From: Temnopleurus reevesii
Taxonomy: Eukaryota; Echinodermata; Echinoidea; Temnopleuroida; Temnopleuridae
Direction: 5' to 3'
Length of the DNA: 64,000 nucleotides
NCBI GenBank assembly: GCA_036244855.1
Contig: BQKZ01000905.1
Span: 55,702-119,701 of the forward strand
Part shown: in pieces, positions 48,216-59,631 of the stretch
Numbering within the stretch: the stretch's first letter is position 1
Layout: the number at the start of each line of letters is the position of its first letter
Program-made: the position numbers and the translations under genes
Notes under the pieces: generated by a model
Told to the model about the DNA's origin: nothing
The model's database searches: none
Seen by the model: the letters and a program-made list of their open reading frames with translations, nothing else

Positions 48216-50810
48216 GCCGTGATCTGACAAGTCCAGTGTATAGAAGTGGGTATCTTTACGTGTGGTCTGTTAAGCTTTTTCTCTTCTTTTTAACGCCGCT
48301 TGGTGTGAATTGAAGGGGTTTCCTTTACGGTTTTGTTTGTTTCTTGACATTTCTATTTATGCTCTATGTCACGGCTACAAAGCATGAGTAAGGGATTGTG
48401 TTTGCACGCCGCTACTGGTTGCGGAATTTGGTGACCAAAAATGAGGGAGAGGTAGAGAGTTTGAAACAAAGTGAACGAAAATGAGGGAGAACATCCTAAG
48501 AAAATGGGCAAAAGTTTACCCAAGTCTAGGAAACATTTATTTCCACACAACTATTGGTATAAATAATTATGCCCATAAGTTGGACATTATCGACCATAAG
48601 TTGTACATGTTTTACACAATTGTTTGACAAACAATTCCTACAGTTTAAGGATTGTCAAACGTCTGGTGGAAATGCAAATTTCTAATAATATAACTTATAC
48701 CTTAACCAATAGTTCTGTGAAAAGTATGTTGCCTGGTGTTATGCAATTTTTCATACTTTTTGCAACTTTTTGAGAGTGAAAGATTGTAAGAAAAGAAAAA
48801 GCTTTGTCTGAGAACGAAAGAACAAAAGAGAAACTTTAATAAATAATATGAAATATCGAATGGTTTTCCATCGCAAACATATATATGTGTCAAATTTTCA
48901 AGCCAGTAATTAAATTATGATCCTCTACCAAAGCATTTGTAATTAGATAAATGAAACTAGACGCCGTGGATTCGTAAATTACAAAAAAGAGACTTAGACC
49001 ACTTGCAAGTTTTTCCAGTAACTGTATAATAATATATTTTGGGAATAGAGATTTAAAGATATCATATCAAAAGAAAAAAGGAATGTACACATTTTAAGAA
49101 ACGCTTTTGAATATTTTTTTTGGAAGGTATGCATCACCAATTACTTGATAAATTGTTCAGTTGAACTTTTTGTCCCTGGTAAGATACATTGTTGTGAAAA
49201 GTGCGTTATTAGTTTGAATAGGCCTATCGTAAATTAACAAATTAAGTACAATTATATAAGGCAAGGCATGACATGAATGTCGACGTACTAATAAGAAACG
49301 GGAACGCGGTAGCGCTAACTTTGCTAATTGACATGTTTAAAAGTATCAAAGGAAATATTTTTTGTCAATGGACATACTGGAAAGTGACTGTGTATTTGCA
49401 AAAACACAATTTAGGCTTTACAAAGTATAACAAGGCAAGTTTCCGTTATCTCTCTTTCATGTCTTTAATTCCCTTTTATACTGGTAAGGCAATAATTTGT
49501 GAAGATTTGGAATTCGGAGTCCTTTCATCCTTCCGAGTACGGTTAAGAAACAGTGAAAGTTTTGTCAAAAGAAAGTGAACAGCTAGACTTTTTTCTTTAA
49601 CAATCTCCAGATTAAAAACGGCTTATGATAATCCAATCCATGAAAGTCGGTATTTCTGAATGACCGCAATACTCCACTCATCTGTTCCTATATAAGTTCC
49701 TTTGAAACCCACCATATTACTGATTATCCTAATTAGTCCTCTTTTCATCGGGTGTTAGCTGCTGTTAAGGTGTCATTAACCGAGGAGTAATGACCCAGAT
49801 GTGATCGCCGAAGGGTTTTTAAACTTCCTACTCTTTTTCTTGGCATTCCATCGGTCTGAATCAATTAGTAAGCATGGTAAAAATTGGGGATAAACAGGAT
49901 TGTCGAACCGACACCCGCCGAGCGGACCTCGAAGGTACAACCTCCCCGAAAGTACCCGGGACCATGCTCCGAGGTGACACGATGAAAGGTCCAGCACGTT
50001 TAAGACAACATGCAGGGTTTTTGAGACCCCCAATATTGGTATGATAGGAAATTCGACACTAGAAATCTAAAATTTATCCCCCATATTTGAAATTTGATAT
50101 TCTATGATCATGTTATTTGTATTTTTGACCTAGAAATGTAAGGAATGCTGGATAAAAATGAAGAAAAAATGGCGCCTTATTTCCTCAACGTCGAACACCT
50201 GCAGAACTCCCCCACTGAAAACAAAACATTGCTTTGTGTATTTTGAAAGCAAAATCCTCTACACAAAACTTTAATAGATTTGATCTTTGACGTATCTTTG
50301 ACTCTCAAATAGCTAAAAAAATTGACATCCTACTTAAGATATCAGTAAATGACAATTATAAAAATAAATGATCATTATACACAACTGGGTTATAAATTTT
50401 GAATAATACCAATATGTGTGCCATTAGCAAGGCATTATAGATACAACTTAGAATTATCACTTTATTATTATTATTTTTTTCTTGCGTTGTTTGGCATTCA
50501 TGCCACCTATGACATTTCCGTTATGCTGATCAATATCTTTTCATCATACTTGAAAACATGAAATGTGATATGTTTGTATTCCTTTGGGTCAAGTATGGTG
50601 GATCTCTCTCAATAACGCCTCGGGACATGTGACTTATCAGCGAATGATGTTGAGCATGACAACAACAATTTCCAAACTATATGCGTAGAGTCATGATTCC
50701 GTTCTCTTTATTTGAAGCAAAACATGAATACAGTTAGGGCAAATAGAATAATAAGTTTGCTGTTGTTTGATTGTTCATTATTTATCAAGACACCTATATT
50801 ATAATTCCTC
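48216..50810. other. Intergenic, no gene recognised
   Basis: AT-rich upstream flank of netrin. A small inverted repeat (AATTGTTTG/CAAACAATT) is near 48618-48636. The GC-richer patch at 49890-49990 has an open minus-strand frame without known similarity. Confidence 0.5.
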
Positions 50811-50946
50811 TTAAGCCCCAGTCACATAGGACCCCTTAAGCAACACGATTCAACACGACTCTTTGTTAATTCACAGTTAACTGTCTCCGAACAAAGAGTC
50901 GTGTTGAATCGTGCTGCATCCGGGGACCTATTTGACCGGGGCTTTA
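50811..50946. mobile_element. TTAA-flanked fold-back MITE
   Basis: It starts TTAAGCCCCAGTCACATAGG and ends with the complement followed by TTTA. The central loop contains CACAGTTAACTG. It belongs to the same family as the elements at 22498 and 54199. Confidence 0.75.
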
Positions 50947-51179
50947 CCCTTTGAATGAATCATCCCGTGAAAAGAATGTAATCTTTTAAGGATTCGCTTT
51001 AAAAAAAATAGAGAGTACAAGATGCTGCATGAGTCCTCGTTAAAGGTGAAGAAGGGGAGCAAAAATAAGAGGAATAACATTATTTTAGTCAAAATTCATG
51101 AAACCGATGGTGACACTTCTGTTGCTGGGAACTACAAAATTCTGTATGTTGGCCAATAAGTATGTGGACATCGACAGTT

Positions 51180-51400
51180 TGTGAATATTCAAAGAGGAAT
51201 AGGAGGAAATGAGAGAAGGATAAGAATAGTAGGAAGATGATGATAGAGAAGAAGGGGAACACGAGGAAGAAGGAGAAGATGAAGAAGAAGTAGTGCTAGT
51301 AGTAGGATGGGAAGAAAAGGAGTAAGAAAAAAGAAGAGTAAGCAGAAGAAGACAGAGAAAACTAGGAAGAAGAATAAGAAGAAAAATGAAAAGAAGGTGA
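51180..51400. repeat. GA-rich polypurine tract
   Basis: AGGAGG, AAGAAG and GAGGAAGAAGG repeats on the plus strand. Predicted frames are Lys/Glu or Ser/Leu low complexity. Confidence 0.85.
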
Positions 51401-51845
51401 AAAATTATTTCTGTGGGGAATCGTTGCAAGATTCAGAATTACCATGGCTAAATCAACAATATCTCGGTCCCGTATGTACACACATTTCACTAAAATAATA
51501 GTATAATGAAAGTGGAACGACCCCGTGCAACAGACCCCCTGATCAATGAACGAGAGTCGAACTGACTGGCGAGGATGTCAACGACCGATTCACGGGCAGC
51601 GTCGAGGAGAAAAAATATACCGACCTTGTCAAAGTTATAACAGAGAAAATGAAAACAAGATCATTAGCATTAATTCTGACGAGGTCAGCAATATAACTGG
51701 GAACTGGGTTGATAAAACATGCAAATGTACCCTGGTCTGAAAATAATCATTGGACTGGTCGAGTTTTTCCATGATCATAGATGTGAACAGAAAGCAAATT
51801 GGGGGCATAATTATCCTCTGATCATGGTATTTATCTACGCATCAC

Positions 51846-52130
51846 TTCTTATCGTCCTCCTTCTCTTCTTACTCCTCTCCTCCTCTACCTATCCCCCTCC
51901 TCCTCTTCCCCCTCATCTTCTTCTTTTCCTCCTCAACTTCCACTCCTCCTCTTCCTCATCCTGCTCTTCCTTCTCTTCCTCGTTCTGTCCCTCTCCTTAT
52001 TCCTTTCTTTGTGTTTCTTCCTCTTCTTTTCTTCTTTTGCCTTTTCTCTTCTTTTTCTTTGTTTTGTTCTTATTCTGCTTCTTAGTCCTGACCTTTTCTT
52101 CTTCTTTTCTATCTTCTGCCTTTTTCTTTG
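51846..52130. repeat. CT-rich polypyrimidine tract
   Basis: CTCCTCC, TTCTTC and CCTCTTCC repeats on the plus strand, of opposite strand bias to the tract at 51180-51400. Confidence 0.85.
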
Positions 52131-52343
52131 TCATATCGTGTTCTTCGCATTTATCTCGACCGTGATGCGCAAACTCGTGCATGTTTCATAGAAATGAACA
52201 CCTCCCTCTCTCGGTTAAAGCTTTATAACCAGATAACGCATGCGGAGATCTGGAGGATTGTGCAAGCAACGAAAGAAAGAATTTTCACATCAATTTTAGG
52301 AAATGCATACTTATTTCAGGCTAGCAATAAGCACTCAAATTAG

Positions 52344-53024
52344 GTTTAGATGCTTACTGTTACTCAAATGAGTCAGAATTGAACGAATCTGACTTTTGTC
52401 AAACCAAATGATTGAAGAAAATAATAAAGCATTTTGAACATTTTTTTCGTAAAATTTCGAAATTAGTATATGAGTCTATATTTCATGAGAGTGATACTTT
52501 TTTTAAAATCATTTTCTTACTGACAACTAGTTCCCGTAGTAAAACTTTTTTTTATGTGAATAGATATTATTTCAAAGACAATTAATGTACCGAGATTACG
52601 TTTGCAAGTTTGAATGATTTTAAGATAGTTTCATCTGAAAACCAAACAAAAAATAATTTTTCAATTTTACGGACCATATTAAGATTTGGGGGAGTGGTCT
52701 ACATAAGTTTAATCATCTGTCTTATTAATTAAGCTGCATGTGTATCATATTTCCGATCATCACATTGTGATCAATAAGTTCGATCGACATTATTTGATTT
52801 CGTGATAATGGGGAGCCATCATGATCTACCCATAATCATCCTTCGATCTTTGGTAGATGAAAAATCCCCCAAGGTTATTCCGGTGACATTTCTGGTCGAT
52901 ATTCTGGGAGATATGAAGGTAGCCTAGACAATACCTTGAGGCTGAAATGTTCTCTTGAGGCGCCACAATGTTGCTCTTGTTGTTGTTTTTAATGAAAGTT
53001 TTGTTGCATAACCCTAATCAGGCC

Positions 53025-53026
<2 letters not shown>
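52344..53026. other. Intergenic, no gene recognised
   Basis: AT-rich, with no coding or repeat structure that I can identify. Confidence 0.5.

Positions 53027-53064
<38 letters not shown>
53027..53064. repeat. Poly-G run (38 G)
   Basis: Unbroken G38, followed by AAGGGG. Length is unreliable in any assembly. Confidence 0.9.
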
Positions 53065-53065
<1 letters not shown>

Positions 53066-53711
53066 AGGGGTGGAACCCACCCCCTCAACATTTCGCTAAA
53101 TATCTCCCTAACGCGCACAAATATTTTTGCGACGTGTCATGACTTTTAACTTCCAAGTATCGCGCAAATTTTGAGACCAAATTCGCCGCGCCCATGTATA
53201 CCGTTTTTGTGCCACGCCCATTTGAAAAAAAATTGTCGGCCCCAAAATTGCTCAAATACCTGATTTTGTGTACAAAGTCAATGCAAATGGTGTTTTCAGT
53301 AAAATATCATACAAACTAAAATAATTTAACTTTAAATGGCTCAAATTATTTACTTTTTGCATCATTATGCCTCAAATAATGTCGGCCACAAATATCAGTA
53401 AAAAACCAACAAAAACAAAAGGTAAAAAAACAAAGAAAATATGAGAAATTCATAAAACAATGAAATACATAAAAATATAATTCCAATGATGATTTCTTTT
53501 TCAATACATTTGTAGAAAACGGTAAAAGGAATATTTGAAAAAAAATCAGCTCAATTAGAGATTTAACTAGTGATTAAGAGCCAAAAACTTATTTTATGCA
53601 TAAATTGGCATATTTAATTGTTTTAACAATTTTTAGAAAAAATTAACCATGCATTTTGGTAGGGCACGCCACAAGCATCATGCGATATCTGATGGGGAGG
53701 GGGGGGGGGGG
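53065..53711. repeat. Poly-G-bounded block, probable repetitive element
   Basis: Sequence starting GGAACCCACCCCCTCAACAT and rich in ACGCGC, TTTTGCGAC and GCGCAAATTTTGAG motifs ends in a second poly-G run at 53699-53711, which runs into the gap. The style resembles a dispersed noncoding repeat but the family is unknown to me. Confidence 0.4.
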
Positions 53712-54000
53712 NNNNNNNNNNNNNNNNNNNNNNNNNNNNNNNNNNNNNNNNNNNNNNNNNNNNNNNNNNNNNNNNNNNNNNNNNNNNNNNNNNNNNNNNN
53801 NNNNNNNNNNNNNNNNNNNNNNNNNNNNNNNNNNNNNNNNNNNNNNNNNNNNNNNNNNNNNNNNNNNNNNNNNNNNNNNNNNNNNNNNNNNNNNNNNNNN
53901 NNNNNNNNNNNNNNNNNNNNNNNNNNNNNNNNNNNNNNNNNNNNNNNNNNNNNNNNNNNNNNNNNNNNNNNNNNNNNNNNNNNNNNNNNNNNNNNNNNNN
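53712..54000. other. Assembly gap (289 N)
   Basis: Begins directly after a poly-G run. Frames spanning it are meaningless. Confidence 0.99.
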
Positions 54001-54198
54001 ACACTTATTTTTGTGTTTTATTTGTTATACGGTATTAGTTTTTATCTAGCAAAGTAGTCATAAATTGTAACCGTTTAAAGTATAATCTGTACTGTATGTA
54101 CCAAAGGCAAATTAAACAAATAACAACATTTATAATAATAATAATCCTAACAATAAAACATCACTGTCATATAGGGTATTTGAGGCTCCCAGGACAAT

Positions 54199-54335
54199 TT
54201 AATGCCCCGGTCACATATGACCCCGGAAACAACACGATTCACCACGACTCTTTGTTAATTCACAGTTAACTGCCTCAGAACAACGAGTCGGGGTGAATCG
54301 TGTTGCTTCCGGGGTCATATGTGACCGGGGCTTAA
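54199..54335. mobile_element. TTAA-flanked fold-back MITE, best-preserved copy
   Basis: Both ends are flanked by TTAA (54199-54202 and 54332-54335), and the arms GCCCCGGTCACATATGACCC pair with the far end over almost their whole length. A TTAA target duplication is characteristic of piggyBac-type insertion. There is no ORF. Confidence 0.8.
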
Positions 54336-55059
54336 GGAAAGTCAAAGAGCGCCCGAAAAGCAAGAACATGAAGAAAGAACATGAAGAAGGCAGTGATAAT
54401 AAAGCTTTCAGATTCCGTTGAAGGGCGTTCCATGAAACTGATCCTGAATGAGCAACTTACAATACGAATCATTTCGGTTAAGTATGATTGGAATTTGGAA
54501 TTTATTCATTTGAACGTCATTGACATGTACAGCCAACATTTTGTTCTGATTACATTTTTTCCTACACATTGTGTTATATCAAACTAATTATACAATTGTA
54601 GGCTTTATGCTCTCCTGATGTAGGAACATATACACTACACAATGGTGCTAATAACAACGCCGCCACTACGTTCGTGATTCGCAACACCAGGTAATAAAGC
54701 GTACAAAAATAATCGATCGTAAGCTGTTTTTAATTGTGTTTTCTTCTATTTTTCTGCGCGTTACACATTATGATTATTAAGTCGGTGTTAACGTAACCCC
54801 TCGTGTTTCATAAAGCAGATTCTGCTAAACCGAAGTTAGCACCATGGTTTTTCTTGACTCCTATCAAGGATATACGAATCTCATCAGCTGATCAATGGAA
54901 CACGATTAAAGATCGATTCAATTATTGAGTGACTTGCACTTGACCGGGCATATAGGGGCATGAGGAGAGGTATAATTGATGGAAGGATAGAGGGTTGAAT
55001 GACATTGAATGTTCGAGAGAGATGTGAAAAATTGGGATGAAGACAAGGGATACAGAGAT
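54336..55059. other. Intergenic, no gene recognised
   Basis: AT-rich, without coding or repeat signal. Confidence 0.5.
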
Positions 55060-55116
55060 AGATGGGTAGAGAGAGAGAAAGAGAGAGGGAGATAGAAGTG
55101 AGAGAGAGAGAGAGAG

Positions 55117-55154
<38 letters not shown>

Positions 55155-55275
55155 GGAGAGAGGGGGAGAGAGGAGCGAGAGAGAAAGAGGGAAGGGTGGG
55201 AGGGACAGCGACTTTGACAGAAATAGAGAGAGAGAGAAAGAGAGAGAGAGAGGTGAGGGGAGGGACAGCGACTTT

Positions 55276-55315
<40 letters not shown>

Positions 55316-55340
55316 AGGAGAGAGAGGGAGAGTGAAACAT
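55060..55340. repeat. (GA)n region with a 60-bp internal duplication
   Basis: Almost pure GA repeats, interrupted twice by AGGGACAGCGACTTTGACAG at 55201 and 55261, exactly 60 bases apart. The long Ser/Leu frames on the minus strand come from the repeat. Confidence 0.9.
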
Positions 55341-55570
55341 GAATATGTAGGAAATGGTATTGAAATAACAAAAGTCAGCTATATCATCTATCAAACAAAC
55401 AAATAGATGAAGAATAACTAAAGTGCAATGCAAATGAACACACAATTTAAGATTACTATGGAAATCAACTAACATATCCGTGACGCAAAAATCACTATTA
55501 AGATTCATACTTCCGGTAGAAATCTGGAATTCCTTTACTATATAGCCGAGATTTGTTGGAGTGAACAAAT

Positions 55571-55698
55571 CAGGGGCCTGTAACATAAAACAGATACGAT
55601 AAATCTTGCAATTATTTGCATTTCTTTGGTACACATTTTGCCATAGACTTACAATAAATATTTATCGTAAGTTTAATTGCATCTTTTATAGGCCCCTG
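55571..55698. mobile_element. Fold-back MITE, GGGGCCTGTAACATAAAA family
   Basis: It starts CAGGGGCCTGTAACATAAAA and ends TTTTATAGGCCCCTG. The loop contains GCCATAGACTTAC as in the other copies. Confidence 0.7.
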
Positions 55699-56027
55699 AT
55701 CATACAATAGCTGCCCCCCATTTTTTTTCTCTCACAAAAGTGTTCCGGCTCTACAGTTTGATATCAGTTTAGCTTTTATAATGTCATGAGAGACAAAACT
55801 ATTTTAATGATACTATTATAGTACTCTGTGGAAATTTGCCAAAGAAACCAATTAAAACCTTTATGCTAAAAATAACCACGCTGACGTCAATCGTGAGTTA
55901 ACAAATCCCGACAGTAATGAAACGAAGTTATGATCTGCAAGTTACATCGCTTCTTGAAAATTGATTTTTACACGACTCCATCCATCTGCAAACGCTTTAT
56001 AAAAGGAAGCCATGTTTATTTTTACAG

Positions 56028-56197
56028 AGTTGAAACTTCACAAAAGTACAATCTGGGCATGCTGGGAGCATTCGGTGGAGGAAGGGATCAGAAATAGTGC
56101 GAACTTGACCTTTAATCTTGAAGCCGATCTTGGATTTGAGTGGAACTCGTCACCCGACATCTGGGGCGCTAAGTGGGCCCACACCCTCCGATACCAG
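56028..56197 (+). CDS. Candidate exon, unrecognised protein
   Basis: A TTTATTTTTACAG acceptor, 170 bases open in one frame, and a CAG/GTGTGT donor. The frame starts with two bases of a split codon and encodes 56 residues including ANLTFNLEADLGFEWN and SPDIWGAKWAHTLRYQ, with four Trp, two Cys and two sequons (NLT, NSS). Composition looks like an extracellular or secreted domain. I do not recognise the family and no partner exon was found on the plus strand. Confidence 0.35.
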
Positions 56198-56339
56198 GTG
56201 TGTGGTGTCCTTAAAGAGAAAGAGAACCATATAAAATTACTTCCTCGTTTCTGCAGTTCTTTCATTTCTGTATTTGTTATTGAGTAATGATTATTTGTGT
56301 CTATCAATTATCTTGTCTGTATAATGCGTTTCTTATAAC

Positions 56340-56606
56340 GAGTGTTTTCTTTTCTTTAGTGTATTTTCAATCGAGGGTGTGCGTCTTACTATAGCTCTAC
56401 TATAATTCCGCATGCTCCTCCATTTCGACATATCATTGCTCGGTCGTTTAAAGCCCGCTTTTAATGTATGAACAACTATCATGCAAAACATTTTATATGC
56501 TATTGCTTTGTCATTTATGTTTACTTAAATTTGTACAAATGGATTTCTCTTATTTCATCGTGTTAATATTGAAATGGGAATAAAAACCCATCAGTCAAAT
56601 CAATCA
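56340..56606 (+). mobile_element. Probable LINE 3' untranslated end
   Basis: T-rich noncoding sequence ending GGGAATAAAAACCCATCAG and then a TCAAATCAATCA repeat. This looks like the 3' end of a non-LTR element. It lies immediately before another truncated element. Confidence 0.4.
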
Positions 56607-56610
56607 GTGA

Positions 56611-57160
56611 TATTTAGGTTTCAATACAAATGAATTACCAAGTGTATTTTCAAACATGTTCGTTAGAAATCAAGAAATACATTCCTACCCAACCAGACAA
56701 TTGCATAATTTTCACCTTTCCCCAGTGCGTACTGTTCTTGCCCTCAAAACAATTACCTACACAGGACCCTCCTTTTGGAATGACTTAGACACTGATATAA
56801 TTCAATCGCCCTCATTGTATTCCTTTAAGCGTAGGCTTAAAGAGTTTCTTTTACAGCCGTATGCTTGTACATAAATGTAGGTTTACGCTTTGCTCGAGTG
56901 ACCACAATGTAGATTCGTTATTACAATTGTTTCTCACTTGATTCATGTCTCTTCATTGCGTTAGGAGTTTAAATCGATAACTATTTTCCTGGGAACCTAT
57001 GTTGTACAAGCTATGCTTCTAAATAGGTTCCTCATATTTCACGTGATTGCATTTCTTTGTCAAACACTAATTGTTATTTTTGTCATTATGTTTAATTTGA
57101 TGAGTTCAAGATCAATATTGTTTATTTGTGGAATGTGAAACAATAAAACAAACAAAACAA
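56611..57160 (+). mobile_element. 5'-truncated non-LTR retrotransposon with RT ORF C-terminus
   Basis: The coding part (to the stop at 56874) gives about 87 residues with the typical tail of LINE reverse-transcriptase ORFs: ELPSVFSNMF, HSYPTRQLHNF, R(T)VLALKTI, then GPSFWNDLDTDI and SLYSFKRRLKEFLLQPY. The catalytic RT region and endonuclease are missing. A 3' UTR of about 280 bases ends in AATAAAACAAACAAAACAAT. It abuts an older LINE-like 3' end, as expected for a nested, truncated insertion. The clade (Jockey/CR1/RTE-like) cannot be settled from this fragment. Confidence 0.8.
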
Positions 57161-58679
57161 TAAAAAATCTCGCTGGTGTTGCAGTCAGTTGGAATAGTTC
57201 CATGGGGTAATGAATTTGAATCCTCGTTTCAACTATAATTCATTTCCATTATCACATTAATATTCCTTTTCAAGTTAAAAACCGACAACCCCAGCACGAG
57301 AAATAGTTATCTTTGAATATTATACAAAGAGCATCCATTTTTAGAAATGTTTGAGCAGAATTTTTTAAAAGATAAATAAGTTAAACGATGATATTATTGT
57401 TAATAATGATGATTTATTGATTCTCACGCATTCCTCACCCCCTTACAGCCCCGACCCAACACATCATCCTCTGAATAGTGATGAAAGAAGCAGGTGTCAG
57501 CCGTCATAAACGTGACCATGAACTTGAAACTGAGGCAGTCTTACGGGGCCGTTACACATTTGCGTAGAAAGCTCGCATAGACCCAGCGTAATATGATTTA
57601 TTTACACTCTCAAATTATAAAATTAACATAAAATTTGAAAGTACAACTGTTTGACGTTTAAAGAGCACAGCTTTAATGTAGTGATTAAACAAATTAAGCA
57701 TTCACATATCTCCCCTTTATGCTAATCAAAAGCACTGTTACATATGGCGACATCATACCTGAAAAGACGGTAAAAGTTTATATCCTTTTTAATTCCGTGG
57801 ATTTTTTTACATACATTTCTGGCAGAGTAGGTTGAATTTATAAATACCGTACAGGTTTCCCAAAACATTGTAAGTGATTAAAACGTGATGGTTCTTGGAT
57901 GCAGAAATAAGATAGACAGTCAGTAGTGCCGTACCCTCGCGGAAAAGTAATTGGTCGAACATCAATGAAATTACATGTTTAACCAACGACTGTGTGCTAA
58001 TTAAACGTAAATGGCACCTGATTGTAAAATAAATGCCACATAGTCCCAGTCGCTCATTTTTGTGCAACCAGCACCAGAACGGATCCACGCCACACTGAAA
58101 ACCTCTCATCCACAATCCGTCATCAGTGTCCCAAGTGCGTCCCAAGCCGAAACTTCCCGCCCGCTAGGCCCGGCATCGCCTGTTTAAAGCCTGTTAGGCC
58201 GAAACCCGATCGTAGCAGATTCACCCAGGGGCTTTTGTTCTTTGATTTAGCATTGTAAGGAGAAGAATAAGAGAAAAATGTTGACAGGAAAAGGAAATGG
58301 AAATTTTTAACAACTTGAGACAGAGCAAAGGAAACTCAGGGGATGGACATGAAGTAGAGCGTGAATACCATAAGACTGAACGTCACAAGGGTATAACGGT
58401 TTGAATTATTTACGTATTGTCTAACGTTATTCGTAGTTACAACCGTGCATCAATTCATTTATCTTACGTAGGTATACAGCATGACAGAAAGAACGACAAC
58501 GACACAAAGTGGATAATTATTGGAAACTTTGCACAAAGGCTATTCTACCAAAGGCTACAGGCTACACACATGATAAATTTGTATTGGAATAATAAAGTTA
58601 TTCATCAATGATCAAAAGTTGACTTTGATGACGGTAGCGGGGTGACAATTTAGCGTTCGCGTAAACCGTTTCCATTTTT
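57161..58679. other. Intergenic, no gene recognised
   Basis: AT-rich except for a GC-rich patch at about 58030-58200. There the minus strand shows an acceptor-like TTAAACAG before GCGATGCCGGG and an open frame with GLWMRGFQCGVDPFW; no family was recognised. This patch lies downstream of the AprA-like gene. Confidence 0.45.
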
Positions 58680-58865
58680 CCATCTTGCAATTTACAGTCT
58701 CCATTTAGTTTGCGCTGGGAAAATCACAACCGTGATTTTTTTTCTGAATTACAATTGTGCAGCATTTCATTCTACCTTGCTTGTTTCTTTCAGTTTGTAT
58801 AAGTTGTAAGAATGTTCAATGTATTGTTCTTTAATGGTTGAATAAATCTGAATCTGAATCTGAAA
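58680..58865 (+). mobile_element. Probable LINE 3' end with AATCTG repeats
   Basis: Noncoding stretch ending GGTTGAATAA followed by three to four ATCTGA hexamers (58845-58863). Tandem hexamers after an AATAAA-like motif are typical of CR1/L2-like 3' ends. No ORF is retained. Confidence 0.5.
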
Positions 58866-59358
58866 TGAATCTCTAAAATTATTAGCAAAAGTTTACCCAA
58901 GACTAGATGGGTCAGCATACGTACGGTCCACACAACTCATGGTTAAAAAAAATTATCTAATCGACTATTCGTTATACAATTTGTTACGGTTGATAGAAAA
59001 TAAATTAATGGATAGTATGTTTCCAAAACTCGTTGGTTTACTTTATTGACAATATACACATTATTATTGATAATAAGCAAAACAAAATAATAATAACTAT
59101 TTCCTCTAAGCGTAAACATATAGGTGCATCATCAAATCGCTTGCACGTTACATCAGGGGCAACTGTCCAAATCAAAATTCTTCTTATTTATCTTTTTGAA
59201 CATATTTCAGAAGGATGAAAAACAAATCAGCAAATGCTGTTTTACATCAAGGCCCTGATTAAAAAGGGCAGTGCAAATATATGGTTAAAATACACGACGA
59301 ATTTCATAGATAATTCATTCTGGTTGTACCAAACAAGATCAAATATTTTTCTTTAAAA
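58866..59358. other. 3' flank of the AprA-like gene
   Basis: AT-rich, with no coding signal. Positions 59200-59358 would be 3' UTR only if terminal exon copy 1 is used; no canonical AATAAA lies close to that stop on the minus strand. Confidence 0.4.
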
Positions 59359-59481
59359 CTAGACGAGTATTCCCCGACACCCTGCGCCATGGCAGTCGGG
59401 AACAGCAAACTTCTCAGTCGGGGTGATGTTTGCTTCGGTCGTGAAGCTGATCGTGGTGTTGTTTGGAGCAGGATAGTGCGC
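59359..59481 (-). pseudogene. AprA-like terminal exon, decayed-acceptor copy (copy 1)
   Basis: A third copy of the terminal exon, full length and open, encodes the same 40 residues with one change (DCHGAGC) plus TAG. The bases directly before the exon read CCCAATAA instead of CCCAACAG, so the acceptor AG is lost. The nearest AG is one base further in and would shift the frame into an unrelated C-terminus. Outside the exon the upstream sequence differs from copies 2 and 3. It is probably not used, or used only as a frameshifted alternative. Confidence 0.6.
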
Positions 59482-59631
59482 TTATTGGGTAAGAAAGAAC
59501 GAGAGGAACATGATTTTATTTTCTTTCTAATCATTGTTATCTTTTGAATTTAAAACTTAGATATATTTATCCAAATTATTCTACATTCTGAACGTAAGAA
59601 TTGCAGAATTCAGGGGTCAATGGGCTAAAAA

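Noticed and set aside
51719..52165. 148-codon Ser/Phe/Leu-rich frame
   Set aside because: Product of a CT-rich tract.
53649..54057. Frames spanning the 289-N gap
   Set aside because: They consist almost wholly of unknown residues.
54918..55634. 238-codon Ser/Leu-rich frame
   Set aside because: Product of the (GA)n microsatellite; no domain and no splice context.
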